A stretch of DNA of 64,000 nucleotides. It comes from Pedobacter kyungheensis. GTDB taxonomy: Bacteria > Bacteroidota > Bacteroidia > Sphingobacteriales > Sphingobacteriaceae. Below are positions 6,999 to 15,793 of this stretch, piece by piece. The stretch's first letter is position 1. Each line of letters starts with the position of its first letter. The position numbers and the translations under genes were made by a program. Under the pieces are notes generated by a model. That model was not told the origin of the DNA and made no database searches. It saw only the letters and a list, made by a program, of their open reading frames with translations. The DNA lies in NCBI RefSeq assembly GCF_000812965.1, contig NZ_JSYN01000003.1:62001-126000 (forward strand). The letters are read 5' to 3'.

Positions 6999-9944
6999 TT
7001 AAACGGCTTCGACTGTCGCCGAAACATTTACAGGTAAAGTAAAGTAGAAGGTAGAGCCTTTCATCGGTTCACTCTCTACCCCGATGCTCCCGCCGTGGCG
7101 GTTAATGATTTCTGAGCAGAGGTATAAGCCGACACCAAATCCCCTGAAACCTTTATTGGCCGATTCGGTACGGTAGAAACGCTTAAATACATGCGCCTGG
7201 TCTTCCTTTTTAATGCCAACGCCGTAATCGCGAACATGAATAACCACCTGCCCCTGATTTACCGTGATGGCAATTTCAACTTTGGGTGCTTCTGGTGCAT
7301 ACTTAACGGCATTAATAAGCAGATTTGTAATTACCTGACCTATTTTTTCACGGTCACCTTCAACCTTGAGCAGATCTCCTGCGGTAAAGTGAAGCGTATG
7401 GCTGGGTGATGTAGATTGTACATCGTTTACAATTTCGCTAACCAGCTTGTGAATATCGAAATGTTCCCGGTTCAGGTGTAACATCCCTTCATCAAGTTTG
7501 CTTACATCCAGAAAATCGTCTACCAGCCTGGCCATCTTCGTAACCTGGTAACCTGCCCGCTCAGCTGCATTTGTAATTAGCGGTTGGTTTATGGTTGCAG
7601 ATTTTTTGGCTATCAATTGTACGTAACCAGAGAGAGCCGTTAAGGGTGTTTTCAATTCGTGGGTTGCTACCGCAACGAAATCGCGCATGCGCCGTTCATT
7701 ATGGAGCCTCACCCGGTTAATGTTAATTTGTGCCCTTACCTTGCTAAGGAGTTCCTGAGCCGAAAATGGCTTAACCAGGTAATCATCTGCCCCGGCTTCA
7801 AGCCCGTCAATCCTGGCTTCTTCGCCCGCCCTTGCCGAGAGAAATATGAGTGGTATCCAGTGTTTTTCCTCCCGTTCCCTTATTTTCTTTAACAAGCCCT
7901 TACCATCCAATACCGGCATCATAATATCGCTTAAGATCAGCTCAGGAGTAAAGCCATTAAGCTGTTGCAAGGCGTCGGCACCATTAACCGCAGTGTAAAC
8001 GGTAAACTCTCCTTCAAGCAGGCGTTTCAGGTAAGCACGCATATCGGCATTGTCATCTACGATGAGTACTTTAGCCCCGGGCTCATTTTCCTGTAGCTGC
8101 CCGTCTGGTTCATCTTCATTACTTTGCAGGCTATATGCTTCGCCAAGCAGTCCGGAAGCTTCCTGCAAAAAGGATTCCCTTAAACCACTCATCAGCGCCT
8201 GGTAATCTTTCTGGTGTACCTGCGCTTCGGGCAGATGTGCATTACCCAGCGGGATATGGATAATAAAAACTGAGCCTTCGCCAAAGACGCTCTCTACAGC
8301 TATATTACCGCCATGCAAACCTACCAGTTCGCTAACCAGCGATAGACCGATACCGCTTCCTTCATGGGTTCGGCCAATAGCGTTTTCGACCCTGTGGAAA
8401 CGCTCGAACATATGCGGCAGTTCGGATTCGGGTATTCCCACCCCGGTATCTGAAACCTTTAAAACCACATACTGCTCCTCAGGCAATAGTTCAACAGTTA
8501 TTTTTCCCTTCAGGGTATATTTAAAAGCATTGGAAAGCAGGTTGAGTACAATCTTTTCCCACATCTGGATATCGAGAAAAACTTCGAGCTCAGCCTGAGG
8601 GGTTTCTACCACAAGCTCCATCCCTGCTTTTTCGATGATGGAGCGGAAACTACTGGCCAGATCAGCTGTAACTTCAACAATATCAACAGGCTGAAAAGCC
8701 GCTTTTACCCTACCCGCTTCTACCCGGCTAAAATCAAGGAGGTTATTTACCAGTTTCAGCAAACGCATCGAATTCCGGTGAGAGGAAAGTACAATTTCAC
8801 TAATTTCAGGATCAGACATGATGGCCTTATGCTGAAGATCTTCCAGCTGGCCGAGCATCAGTGTAAGCGGAGTGCGGAACTCATGGCTTACATTGCTGAA
8901 AAAGGCGGTTTTTGACCGGTCTATCGCCGCGAGGGCTTCGGCACGTTTCTGTTCCTGCTCATAGGCATATACGTTAGAAACAGCACTACTGAAAGTGTTG
9001 GCCAGCAGTGAGTAGAACCCGAGGTAATCTTCATCAATTGCCCTTCTGGAACTTACGCCGGCAACGATATAGCCGAATGGTGTTGCTTTTCCTGAAATGA
9101 ATACCGGCAATATAACTGCCGTATGAGGGGTTTCGGGATAAGGCTGGCAGCTAAAATCGCCAAATCTTGAAGCCAGATCATCCAACACCAGGGCCGACGA
9201 GCTTGCTGCTGCAAGCGGCCAGCTTTGATCGCTACCATCCAGTAATATCTCAGGGATGGTTAAAGCTGGGGCAAGCGCTGTACCTGCTGCGCTTACCAAA
9301 CTGGCAGTTCCACCATCGGCAGCTACGCTGTAGAATAATAAAAAGGGTAAATCGGCTACAAAATCCGGTTGTTTTTCGGCAACCAGGCTGCCAATATCTT
9401 CAATGCTTTTGGCTTTGGCCAAAACGGCCGCCATCTCCCGCAGCACCTGGGTCCTGCGCGCATTAAGCATTTTATCTGTAGTTTCTGTAATGGGGTGGAA
9501 TATACCGCCAACCTCTCCTGATTCATCGCGTATAGGTGCAAATGAAAAGGTCATGAAAGCTTCCTCCAGGTATCCGTAGCGAAACAAAAACATTTGCTGA
9601 TCGGTAATGTAGGTTCCCTCTCCCTGCTGTCCTCGGGTAAATTTATCGCCTACTACTTCCAGTGCCGACTCCCAGCATACCCGAAAGTTCATCCCCATCG
9701 ACTGCGGGTGCATTGATCCGCAGATTGGACGATACGCATCATTGTAAATCTGGATCGTTTCCGGTCCCCAGGCAATAAGTATGGGAAAAGTTGAAGAAAG
9801 GCACAAACTTACCGATGTTCTTAAACTTTGGGGCCAGGTTTCTACCGGGCCAAGTGGATTATCAGACCAGTCCATCGAACGTATTAACGCCCCCATTTCC
9901 CCGCCACCAGATAAGAACTGTTCGCTAGAGATGCTATTATCCAT
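6999..9944 (-). CDS. Hybrid histidine kinase with two kinase cores
   Basis: A 981-residue soluble protein. Order: PAS-like N-terminal domain (about 15-160, with the DWSDNPLGPVETWP start common in Bacteroidota kinases); GAF-like region (about 165-330); HisKA 1 (His354 in SHEFRTP) with HATPase 1 (about 455-565); receiver (Asp673 in LSDIMMP, Lys in LVKPF); HisKA 2 (His762 in THELKTP) with HATPase 2 (about 865-975, GFGVGLYL box). The second core closely resembles that of the LOV kinase next door, including the FERFYR/FKRFYR and MG(I/V)GLYL stretches, suggesting duplication. The PAS lacks the LOV Cys motif. Input unknown. The embedded receiver between two cores suggests an internal phosphorelay. 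Confidence 0.9.
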   Translation of the reverse strand: MDNSISSEQFLSGGGEMGALIRSMDWSDNPLGPVETWPQSLRTSVSLCLSSTFPILIAWGPETIQIYNDAYRPICGSMHPQSMGMNFRVCWESALEVVGDKFTRGQQGEGTYITDQQMFLFRYGYLEEAFMTFSFAPIRDESGEVGGIFHPITETTDKMLNARRTQVLREMAAVLAKAKSIEDIGSLVAEKQPDFVADLPFLLFYSVAADGGTASLVSAAGTALAPALTIPEILLDGSDQSWPLAAASSSALVLDDLASRFGDFSCQPYPETPHTAVILPVFISGKATPFGYIVAGVSSRRAIDEDYLGFYSLLANTFSSAVSNVYAYEQEQKRAEALAAIDRSKTAFFSNVSHEFRTPLTLMLGQLEDLQHKAIMSDPEISEIVLSSHRNSMRLLKLVNNLLDFSRVEAGRVKAAFQPVDIVEVTADLASSFRSIIEKAGMELVVETPQAELEVFLDIQMWEKIVLNLLSNAFKYTLKGKITVELLPEEQYVVLKVSDTGVGIPESELPHMFERFHRVENAIGRTHEGSGIGLSLVSELVGLHGGNIAVESVFGEGSVFIIHIPLGNAHLPEAQVHQKDYQALMSGLRESFLQEASGLLGEAYSLQSNEDEPDGQLQENEPGAKVLIVDDNADMRAYLKRLLEGEFTVYTAVNGADALQQLNGFTPELILSDIMMPVLDGKGLLKKIREREEKHWIPLIFLSARAGEEARIDGLEAGADDYLVKPFSAQELLSKVRAQININRVRLHNERRMRDFVAVATHELKTPLTALSGYVQLIAKKSATINQPLITNAAERAGYQVTKMARLVDDFLDVSKLDEGMLHLNREHFDIHKLVSEIVNDVQSTSPSHTLHFTAGDLLKVEGDREKIGQVITNLLINAVKYAPEAPKVEIAITVNQGQVVIHVRDYGVGIKKEDQAHVFKRFYRTESANKGFRGFGVGLYLCSEIINRHGGSIGVESEPMKGSTFYFTLPVNVSATVEAV

Positions 9945-10168
9945 GAATTTTATAATTTATGGCGTTAAAGATAGCATAATTAGCATCAATACAGCTTTAA
10001 TATCATACAACCATCCATTAGCGCGATCAGGATTCTGTTTCCTGTAAAAATCGATTTGAGCGCTAAGCCAATGGAAATATGAAAACAAGGCACCTCAGTA
10101 ATTTCTTTTTCTATGAACCTAAAACCATTTGGCTTATTAACTGGTTCTATTGATGTACACGAAATTTT

Positions 10169-10528
10169 ATGAGAAAGAAAGTAATGGTTGTTGAGGATGA
10201 CCGCGATATCAGGGAAATTATTGGACTGTTGTTGGACCAGGAAGATTATGATGTGAGGCTTTATGCAGATATCAGGAGCTTTAGAAAGGATATGCTTTGG
10301 AATGAGCCAAACCTGCTGATAATGGATGTGAGGTTGCCCGATGGAAATGGCCATGACCTGTGCAGGGAGGTGAAAACCGATGAGCGTACCAGCAATATTC
10401 CGGTTTTGATGATGTCGGCGCATGCTTCAGCACCGGATGGGTCTAAAAAATTTGTTCCAGACGATTTTATAGCCAAACCTTTTAACATTGATGAATTTGT
10501 TTCCAGAGTGAATGCGGTAGCAAACTAA
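10169..10528 (+). CDS. Single-domain response regulator
   Basis: A 119-residue receiver with acidic residues at 10-12, phosphoacceptor Asp53 in LIMDVRLPDG, and Lys in FIAKPFNIDEF. No output domain. It is transcribed away from the hybrid kinase with 224 bp between the starts, so the two probably share a control region and may be partners. It resembles the receiver at 4674-5036 in length and layout. Confidence 0.9.
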   Translation: MRKKVMVVEDDRDIREIIGLLLDQEDYDVRLYADIRSFRKDMLWNEPNLLIMDVRLPDGNGHDLCREVKTDERTSNIPVLMMSAHASAPDGSKKFVPDDFIAKPFNIDEFVSRVNAVAN

Positions 10529-10614
10529 GCAGGAAATTTCAGTGCCGGATAATTTATCTGGCAAGACTAATCTTATTTTTCATCTTGCAAATCGTAAGAT
10601 TCAACTGCCAGCGC

Positions 10615-12000
10615 TCAATTATTTTTAAGCCTGAGCATCATGCCTGCAGCATTTTTATTTTCAGGGTATAGCGATACAGCCGTTTGTAAACTTTCCAGGG
10701 CTAAGCTGGTGTTGCCTTTCTTTTCATAACATTCTCCCATTAGCTCATAACCATAAGAGCGGTCCTGGGCTTTTGCATCAAGGGCAACGGCCGCTTTAAG
10801 TAACGATATTGCATCGTCAAACCGTCCTCTCCGCTGGAGGTATTTTGCAGTACTGATCAGGTCGCCTATTTCAAAGCTAAAATCATAAGATTGCTGTCCG
10901 GTGCTTTTCAGGCTGTGGTAGTATTCCATCCCTTTTGAAAAATCGGCAAGTATTTTATCACGGATGCTGAGGTAAAGCGATTTTTTGGGTATGGTGAAGG
11001 GCTCATTTTGGAGGATATGGAGTATGGCAGTTTTGAGCGGCCAGACTTTCATTTGCTGGTTATTGGTCATCATCACAATCGAAATGTCATCTTTGGTGTC
11101 GTGATAAAATGCTGCTTCGTAATTGCTGTTAGAGCCCTGGTGCTGATGAGAAACCAAAGTATCATCATTAAAACTGGTAGTACCCAGACTGCTTTCTCCG
11201 CCGGGGAAATTACGACCAAGTTCCCTTAATGCACTCGCGGGGATTACTTTTCCTGCATCCAGGGCAATCATCCATTTGTATAAATCCCTCGCGGGCAGGC
11301 GTACCCATCCCTTTGTTTGCTGGGCGTAAGGAACGGTTTTTCCGTCCTCGTCAAATGCGCGGGCCATGCCTTTACCATCTACAGGGTAATCTACCCGGGC
11401 ATACTTCATCCCTGCAGCAGGAAAGATATGGGTTTGCAAAAATGTGCTGTAATTCATACCACTAACCATCTCAATAATGCTGCGCTGAAGCGATACATTG
11501 ATGTGGTTGTAGATATATACGGTTCCGGGTGCAGCTGCAAGCGTTTTGAGGTTTTTCAGGCTCGCTAAAATCAGGCTGTCATTGCCGTCAAGCTCCGGGC
11601 CCAGAATGGGTATTGCGCTGGTATAATTGATCAGGTGCCGTATTTTAACTGATTTCGCCCAAAGCGGAAAGGAAGGAAAATATTTGATCAGTTCATCATC
11701 CAGCGATAGCTTGCCATGCTCGCTAAGCCACATAATCGCAGCTCCGTTAAATTCCTTACTAATGGATCCAATATCAAACAGCATTTCTTTGCTCAACGGT
11801 AGCTTTTGTTCAGCATCTGCCAGGCCAAATGACTGTTCATAGATGATCTTGTTCCCTTTTGCAACCAGGATGTTCCCGTTAAATATACCCCGCTGGTGCG
11901 CAACCTTCATCAACGAATCAAGCTGATGTTGCTGTTTATTTTGAGCGAATAAGCTCAAAGGGAAAAAGATAAATATCAGTAAGGCCGGGCGCATTTTCAT
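10615..12000 (-). CDS. Serine hydrolase, class C beta-lactamase-like, with TPRs
   Basis: A 461-residue secreted protein. Residues 1-20 are a signal peptide. The penicillin-binding fold covers about 25-340 with the SxxK nucleophile motif at Ser79-Ile-Ser-Lys82, a Tyr-x-Asn-like element in YIYNHIN, and HQHQGSN near the usual third motif. The C-terminal part (about 375-461) holds tetratricopeptide-like helices, a common addition in Bacteroidota members. Members act as esterases, D-aminopeptidases or peptidoglycan hydrolases as often as beta-lactamases, so resistance should not be assumed. Confidence 0.85.
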   Translation of the reverse strand: MKMRPALLIFIFFPLSLFAQNKQQHQLDSLMKVAHQRGIFNGNILVAKGNKIIYEQSFGLADAEQKLPLSKEMLFDIGSISKEFNGAAIMWLSEHGKLSLDDELIKYFPSFPLWAKSVKIRHLINYTSAIPILGPELDGNDSLILASLKNLKTLAAAPGTVYIYNHINVSLQRSIIEMVSGMNYSTFLQTHIFPAAGMKYARVDYPVDGKGMARAFDEDGKTVPYAQQTKGWVRLPARDLYKWMIALDAGKVIPASALRELGRNFPGGESSLGTTSFNDDTLVSHQHQGSNSNYEAAFYHDTKDDISIVMMTNNQQMKVWPLKTAILHILQNEPFTIPKKSLYLSIRDKILADFSKGMEYYHSLKSTGQQSYDFSFEIGDLISTAKYLQRRGRFDDAISLLKAAVALDAKAQDRSYGYELMGECYEKKGNTSLALESLQTAVSLYPENKNAAGMMLRLKNN

Positions 12001-12194
12001 AGGTGCTTTTTTTATTAGACACCTAACTGTTTAATTAGTTGCAAGGTGGCAGATAATTTTTATCCTTGTTTTAATAGATTCTGTTTCCAGTCTTGTTAAG
12101 GCCTTATCTCCTGCCCTGCTTTTTGATTTAGTGATACAAGGTTTTGTATAACATCATATTAAAATTACAACTCATCAACAAGCACTGGCTTTTT

Positions 12195-12210
12195 TTTGCC
12201 AAATGGCAAA
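12195..12210. promoter_or_regulatory. 16-bp palindrome, putative operator (copy 1)
   Basis: TTTGCCAAATGGCAAA: two 7-base perfect arms around AA. It lies 33 bp before the ATG of the Crp-family gene. The identical 16-mer recurs at 12822-12837 before the next gene. Size and symmetry suit a dimeric Crp/Fnr-fold protein; binding by the adjacent regulator is inference. Confidence 0.6.
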
Positions 12211-12243
12211 AGGGCTAAATTTTCCTTTAAGTATATTGCGGAC

Positions 12244-12813
12244 ATGGAAGCACTATTTAACTTTATTTTAAAGTTCGGCAATCTCAACCGGCAACAGATG
12301 GATTTTATTGCCAGCAAAGCTAAAACCCTTACGCTGCATAAAGAGGCATACTTTTCGGAAGCCGGCAAAATTGCCAGGCAAGTTGGCTTTATTACCGAAG
12401 GCATTCTGAGGGTTTGTTATTACAACAATAAAGGCGAAGAAATTACGAAATATTTTATAGACGAAAATAATCTCGTTGTTGATCTGGAAAGTTTTGACAA
12501 TGAAATTTGCTCAAGTGCCTATGTGCAGGCAGTTACCGACTGTAAGATGATCGTCTTTTCGCGAAAAGACTGGCTGGAACTGCTGCAAACCATTGTTGGC
12601 TGGGATGCCATTGTGCATAAAATTATTTCCAGGGCTTTGATGCAAAAGGTAGAAAGACGAAGCCCACTGGTATCTGAAGATGCAACAACGCGCTACCTTA
12701 AATTTATGGAAATTTATCCTTCAGCGGTTAACCGTATCCCACTTGCCTATATTGCGTCCTACCTGGGCGTTACGCAGTCTTCACTGAGCAGGATCAGAAA
12801 AAATATCCGCTAA
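12244..12813 (+). CDS. Crp/Fnr-family transcriptional regulator
   Basis: The product is 189 residues from the ATG at 12244; an upstream in-frame TTG at 12196 falls inside the palindrome and is rejected. Residues about 10-115 form a cyclic-nucleotide-binding-like beta-roll without Fnr cluster cysteines. The C-terminus holds a short helix-turn-helix (IPLAYIASYLGVTQSSLSRIRKNIR). This Bacteroidota subgroup usually regulates a neighbouring oxidoreductase or transporter. The twin palindromes, one before this gene and one before the dehydrogenase, suggest it controls itself and that gene. Confidence 0.87.
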   Translation: MEALFNFILKFGNLNRQQMDFIASKAKTLTLHKEAYFSEAGKIARQVGFITEGILRVCYYNNKGEEITKYFIDENNLVVDLESFDNEICSSAYVQAVTDCKMIVFSRKDWLELLQTIVGWDAIVHKIISRALMQKVERRSPLVSEDATTRYLKFMEIYPSAVNRIPLAYIASYLGVTQSSLSRIRKNIR

Positions 12814-12821
12814 AATCATTA

Positions 12822-12837
12822 TTTGCCAAATGGCAAA
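12822..12837. promoter_or_regulatory. 16-bp palindrome, putative operator (copy 2)
   Basis: An exact repeat of the palindrome at 12195-12210, located just after the regulator stop and 55 bp before the dehydrogenase ATG. Confidence 0.6.
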
Positions 12838-12892
12838 TGATAGTGGTTTAAAAACATGCAGTTTTACACCATTAATTTAAAACATTTAAAAT

Positions 12893-13630
12893 ATGAAAAC
12901 CGCATTAATTACAGGGGCGAACAGAAGTATTGGCTTCGAGCTTGCCAAACAACTTGCCGGGCAGGGCATATTTGTTTATTTAGGTGCCCGCAGTTTGGCT
13001 AAAGGAAACGCTGCTGTACAGGAGTTAAATGAAACCGGGCTTAAAAACCTTAAAGCTATTGAAATAGATGTAACAGATCCCGATTCGATTTTCTCTGCAA
13101 GCAAAACTATCGAAACTGAGCAAGGAAAACTGGATATTTTGATCAACAACGCCGGTATTTTAGGCAAAAGTCCGCAAGGTGCCGCAGCAACAGCAGTTGA
13201 AGAGATCAGGAACGTTTTTGACACGAATTTCTTTGGTGTAATCGGGGTTACGCAGGCTTTTCTCGAACTGTTAAAGAAATCGGATAGTCCGCGAATCAGC
13301 AATATCACTTCCGGTCTTGGTTCACTCACACTGCACAGCGATCCTGAATGGAAGTATTACCAGGTAAAAACAGCTGCTTATGGCCCTTCAAAATCAGCTC
13401 TCAATGCTTATACTATTGTCCTCGCACACGAACTGGCAAACCACAATTTCAAAGTGAATGCAATTGACCCTGGTTACACGGCCACAGATTTTAATAACTA
13501 CAGCGGGCCAGGAACGGTAGAAGATGCCGCCAGCTTTATACTTAAACATACCTTAACCGATAATAACGGACCTAATGGTAAATTTTTCAGCAACGATATT
13601 GAGGATAGTACAGGAATAAGCCCCTGGTAA
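12893..13630 (+). CDS. Short-chain dehydrogenase/reductase
   Basis: A 245-residue classical SDR. The cofactor motif TGANRSIG sits at residues 7-14, the NNAG motif follows about 80 residues later, a Ser-containing strand SNITSGLGS comes next, and the catalytic Tyr-x3-Lys is in YGPSK. A PGYTATD motif follows the active site. It should reduce or oxidise a small carbonyl/alcohol using NAD(P)H; the substrate cannot be told. It is preceded by the Crp-family gene and the second palindrome, so it is the likely regulated target. Confidence 0.9.
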   Translation: MKTALITGANRSIGFELAKQLAGQGIFVYLGARSLAKGNAAVQELNETGLKNLKAIEIDVTDPDSIFSASKTIETEQGKLDILINNAGILGKSPQGAAATAVEEIRNVFDTNFFGVIGVTQAFLELLKKSDSPRISNITSGLGSLTLHSDPEWKYYQVKTAAYGPSKSALNAYTIVLAHELANHNFKVNAIDPGYTATDFNNYSGPGTVEDAASFILKHTLTDNNGPNGKFFSNDIEDSTGISPW

Positions 13631-13786
13631 TCGCCCCATTTTTTCGGGTACATTTGTGCACTGGAGCACCCTAAAATCTTAATTCCTGTAAAAATTTGGA
13701 TGCCGGCCTGCTTAAAACAGGTTTGGCATCTGCTAACTAAATGGTATAAATTAACTAAGGGCAGATGGATGTAACCAAAGTTTTGC

Positions 13787-14704
13787 TCAGTTAAACGACC
13801 TGCGGAATTGCAGTGGTGATACCTTGGTTTTATCTTTAAAAAGTTTACTGAACGACTGCGAATGCTCAAAGCCAAGCTCATAGGCAATTTCGCTGACCGA
13901 AAGCCCGGTAGTAGATAATCTTTCTTTAGCCCTTTCAATCAGCTTATCGTGAATATGCTGCTGGGTAGTTTGCCCGGTGAGCGATTTTAAGAGGCTGCGC
14001 ATGTAAGGCGCTGACATTCCGAGTTTTTCAGATAAATACTGCACGCCGGGCAAACCATTACTGCCCATGCTGTCATTTTGGAAATAGTGTTCAAGCAGCT
14101 CATCCAGCTTTTGCAGGAACTGGTGACTTGCCTTACCGCGGGTGATAAACTGCCGCTGGTAGAAACGCTGAGAATAGTTAAGCAGCGTTTCCAGCTGCGA
14201 GAGCATGATATCCTGGCTAAATTTGTCGATTCCAGACTGATATTCCTGCCGGATATTATCGACAATTTGCTGGATCTTTGCCTCCTCATCAAGGGAAAGG
14301 AATAGTGCCTCATCAGCCGCATAATCGAAAAACTCGTATTTTCTGATCGAAGTTGCCAGGTTGCTGTTCCATAGAAAGTCCGGATGAACCATCAGCATCC
14401 ATCCGGTTGGGTTCTTGCCAGCTGCTTCGCGGATTACGCTCAACACCTGATGTGGAGCCATGGCAAACATAATGCCCTCGTCAAAGTCATAGTCTTTCTG
14501 GCCATATCGGTAGTTATGTTCCATATCCCTTTTAACCGATATCACGTAGAAATCGAATATCAGATCCTCCCTTCCAACCTTAATATTTGGAGCCATGTCG
14601 CTAAAGTCGACTACGCTGATTAAAGGGTGTTTCGGTGCGGGCAGTCCTCTTAAGGCATGGAACTGGGAGATGGTTTTGAGTATAATGGGCTGGCGATCTG
14701 ACAT
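13787..14704 (-). CDS. AraC-family transcriptional regulator
   Basis: A 305-residue protein with an N-terminal cupin-like sensing region (about 1-180) and a C-terminal double helix-turn-helix (about 200-300), including the family pattern ISEIAYELGFEHSQSFSKLFK. The gene starts 37 bp after the stop of the upstream epimerase-like gene on the same strand, so they may be co-transcribed. Ligand unknown. Confidence 0.92.
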   Translation of the reverse strand: MSDRQPIILKTISQFHALRGLPAPKHPLISVVDFSDMAPNIKVGREDLIFDFYVISVKRDMEHNYRYGQKDYDFDEGIMFAMAPHQVLSVIREAAGKNPTGWMLMVHPDFLWNSNLATSIRKYEFFDYAADEALFLSLDEEAKIQQIVDNIRQEYQSGIDKFSQDIMLSQLETLLNYSQRFYQRQFITRGKASHQFLQKLDELLEHYFQNDSMGSNGLPGVQYLSEKLGMSAPYMRSLLKSLTGQTTQQHIHDKLIERAKERLSTTGLSVSEIAYELGFEHSQSFSKLFKDKTKVSPLQFRRSFN

Positions 14705-14741
14705 TTTACAGCGTATAGATTCGTTGGGTTAAAGATAGGAA

Positions 14742-15644
14742 TTATCGGTCTTTTGGGAAATAAACATCTCCATGAAGATCTTCGAGCAGGCTTGGATGCC
14801 TTGGGTTCCAGTCCAACATAGCCCTGGTTTGCTGGCTTGAGGTCTGGTTATCGAGTTGTGCAAAATGTGAGAACCAGCTAAAATGTTCAGTTGCCTGCTC
14901 TGCAGAAAGTGAAATTAGCGGAACAGTTAACCGTGCTGCAATTACTTCTGCAATAGAGCTAAAAGGAATGCCCTGCTCGGCCACCGCGTGGTATCTGGTA
15001 CCACTCTGAAAAGGTTTTTCCAGGGCTTTGAGGTAAAGTTCTGCTGCATCAAGCCGGTGTACTGCCGGCCAATGGTTCTGCCCACCCGCAATCATTGCTG
15101 AAGTTTGTCTTTCCCTCGCAATATTAATTAACATGGGTACAAAACCGATCCTGTCGCCTTCTCCGTGTACTGAAGGAGATAACCGGATTACGGCAACTTT
15201 TATTCCTTTGCTTACGAGTGCATCGGCTGCGTTTTCTGTTGCTATTCTTGGATGAGGGTGCTGTGCATGGCGGTCGTTTTCGGTGGTAATTCCCTCAGCT
15301 GCGAAAAGCGCGGTGCCGGAGGTAATCAGAAATGGTTTTTCTGTTCCGATAAGCGCATCGCCAATGGCGGCAATTACCTTTGCGTCGAGTTTGCACATCT
15401 CCTCAAAACGTGAGAAATCGTGTATAAAACCCAGGTGGATAACTGCATCTGCGTTTGCAGCGGCCAATTTGAGGCTTTCGGGGTCGCTAAGGTCTCCGTG
15501 GTGAACCTGAGCACCGGTTTCGATTAGCTTTTCTGCTGATTTTTCAGAGCGGGCTAAACCTATAACCTGGTGACCTGCATTGATGAGTTGTTGTGTTACT
15601 GCTGTTCCTATGAAACCTGTGGCTCCTGTTACGAATACTTTCAT
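14742..15644 (-). CDS. NAD(P)-binding epimerase-like protein (extended SDR)
   Basis: 300 residues from the ATG at 15644; a TTG at 15668 would add eight residues and is less likely. The Rossmann motif GATGFIG sits at residues 6-12, followed by GDLSDPESL and VIHLGF as in atypical or extended SDRs. I do not see the catalytic Tyr-x3-Lys at the expected place, as in the SDR_a5-like group, so it may be a sensor or an unusual reductase. The next gene downstream is AraC-type. Confidence 0.82.
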   Translation of the reverse strand: MKVFVTGATGFIGTAVTQQLINAGHQVIGLARSEKSAEKLIETGAQVHHGDLSDPESLKLAAANADAVIHLGFIHDFSRFEEMCKLDAKVIAAIGDALIGTEKPFLITSGTALFAAEGITTENDRHAQHPHPRIATENAADALVSKGIKVAVIRLSPSVHGEGDRIGFVPMLINIARERQTSAMIAGGQNHWPAVHRLDAAELYLKALEKPFQSGTRYHAVAEQGIPFSSIAEVIAARLTVPLISLSAEQATEHFSWFSHFAQLDNQTSSQQTRAMLDWNPRHPSLLEDLHGDVYFPKDR

Positions 15645-15743
15645 TATTGTTATTTTTTGCTTATCCAAAGTTCGGTGCCAGGCCTACAGATTTTGTATCC
15701 AAAAGTGGATATGTTGTAGCCAAAAAAGAAAGCTATAACAAAA

Positions 15744-15770
15744 AAAGCAGTTAGGATTTCTAACTGCTTT
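15744..15770 (-). terminator. Rho-independent terminator of the iron-uptake operon
   Basis: An 11-bp perfect stem (AAAGCAGTTAG / CTAACTGCTTT) with a 5-base loop and T-runs on both flanks, 23 bp past the DUF4374 gene stop. Confidence 0.85.
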
Positions 15771-15793
15771 CAAAAAAGAACATATCAAATACG

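Noticed and set aside
10615..12000. Calling the serine hydrolase an antibiotic-resistance beta-lactamase
   Set aside because: The SxxK fold is shared with esterases and peptidases, and the TPR tail and context give no link to resistance.
12196..12243. TTG start adding 16 residues to the Crp-family protein
   Set aside because: The TTG lies inside the palindrome and the family begins at the ATG at 12244.
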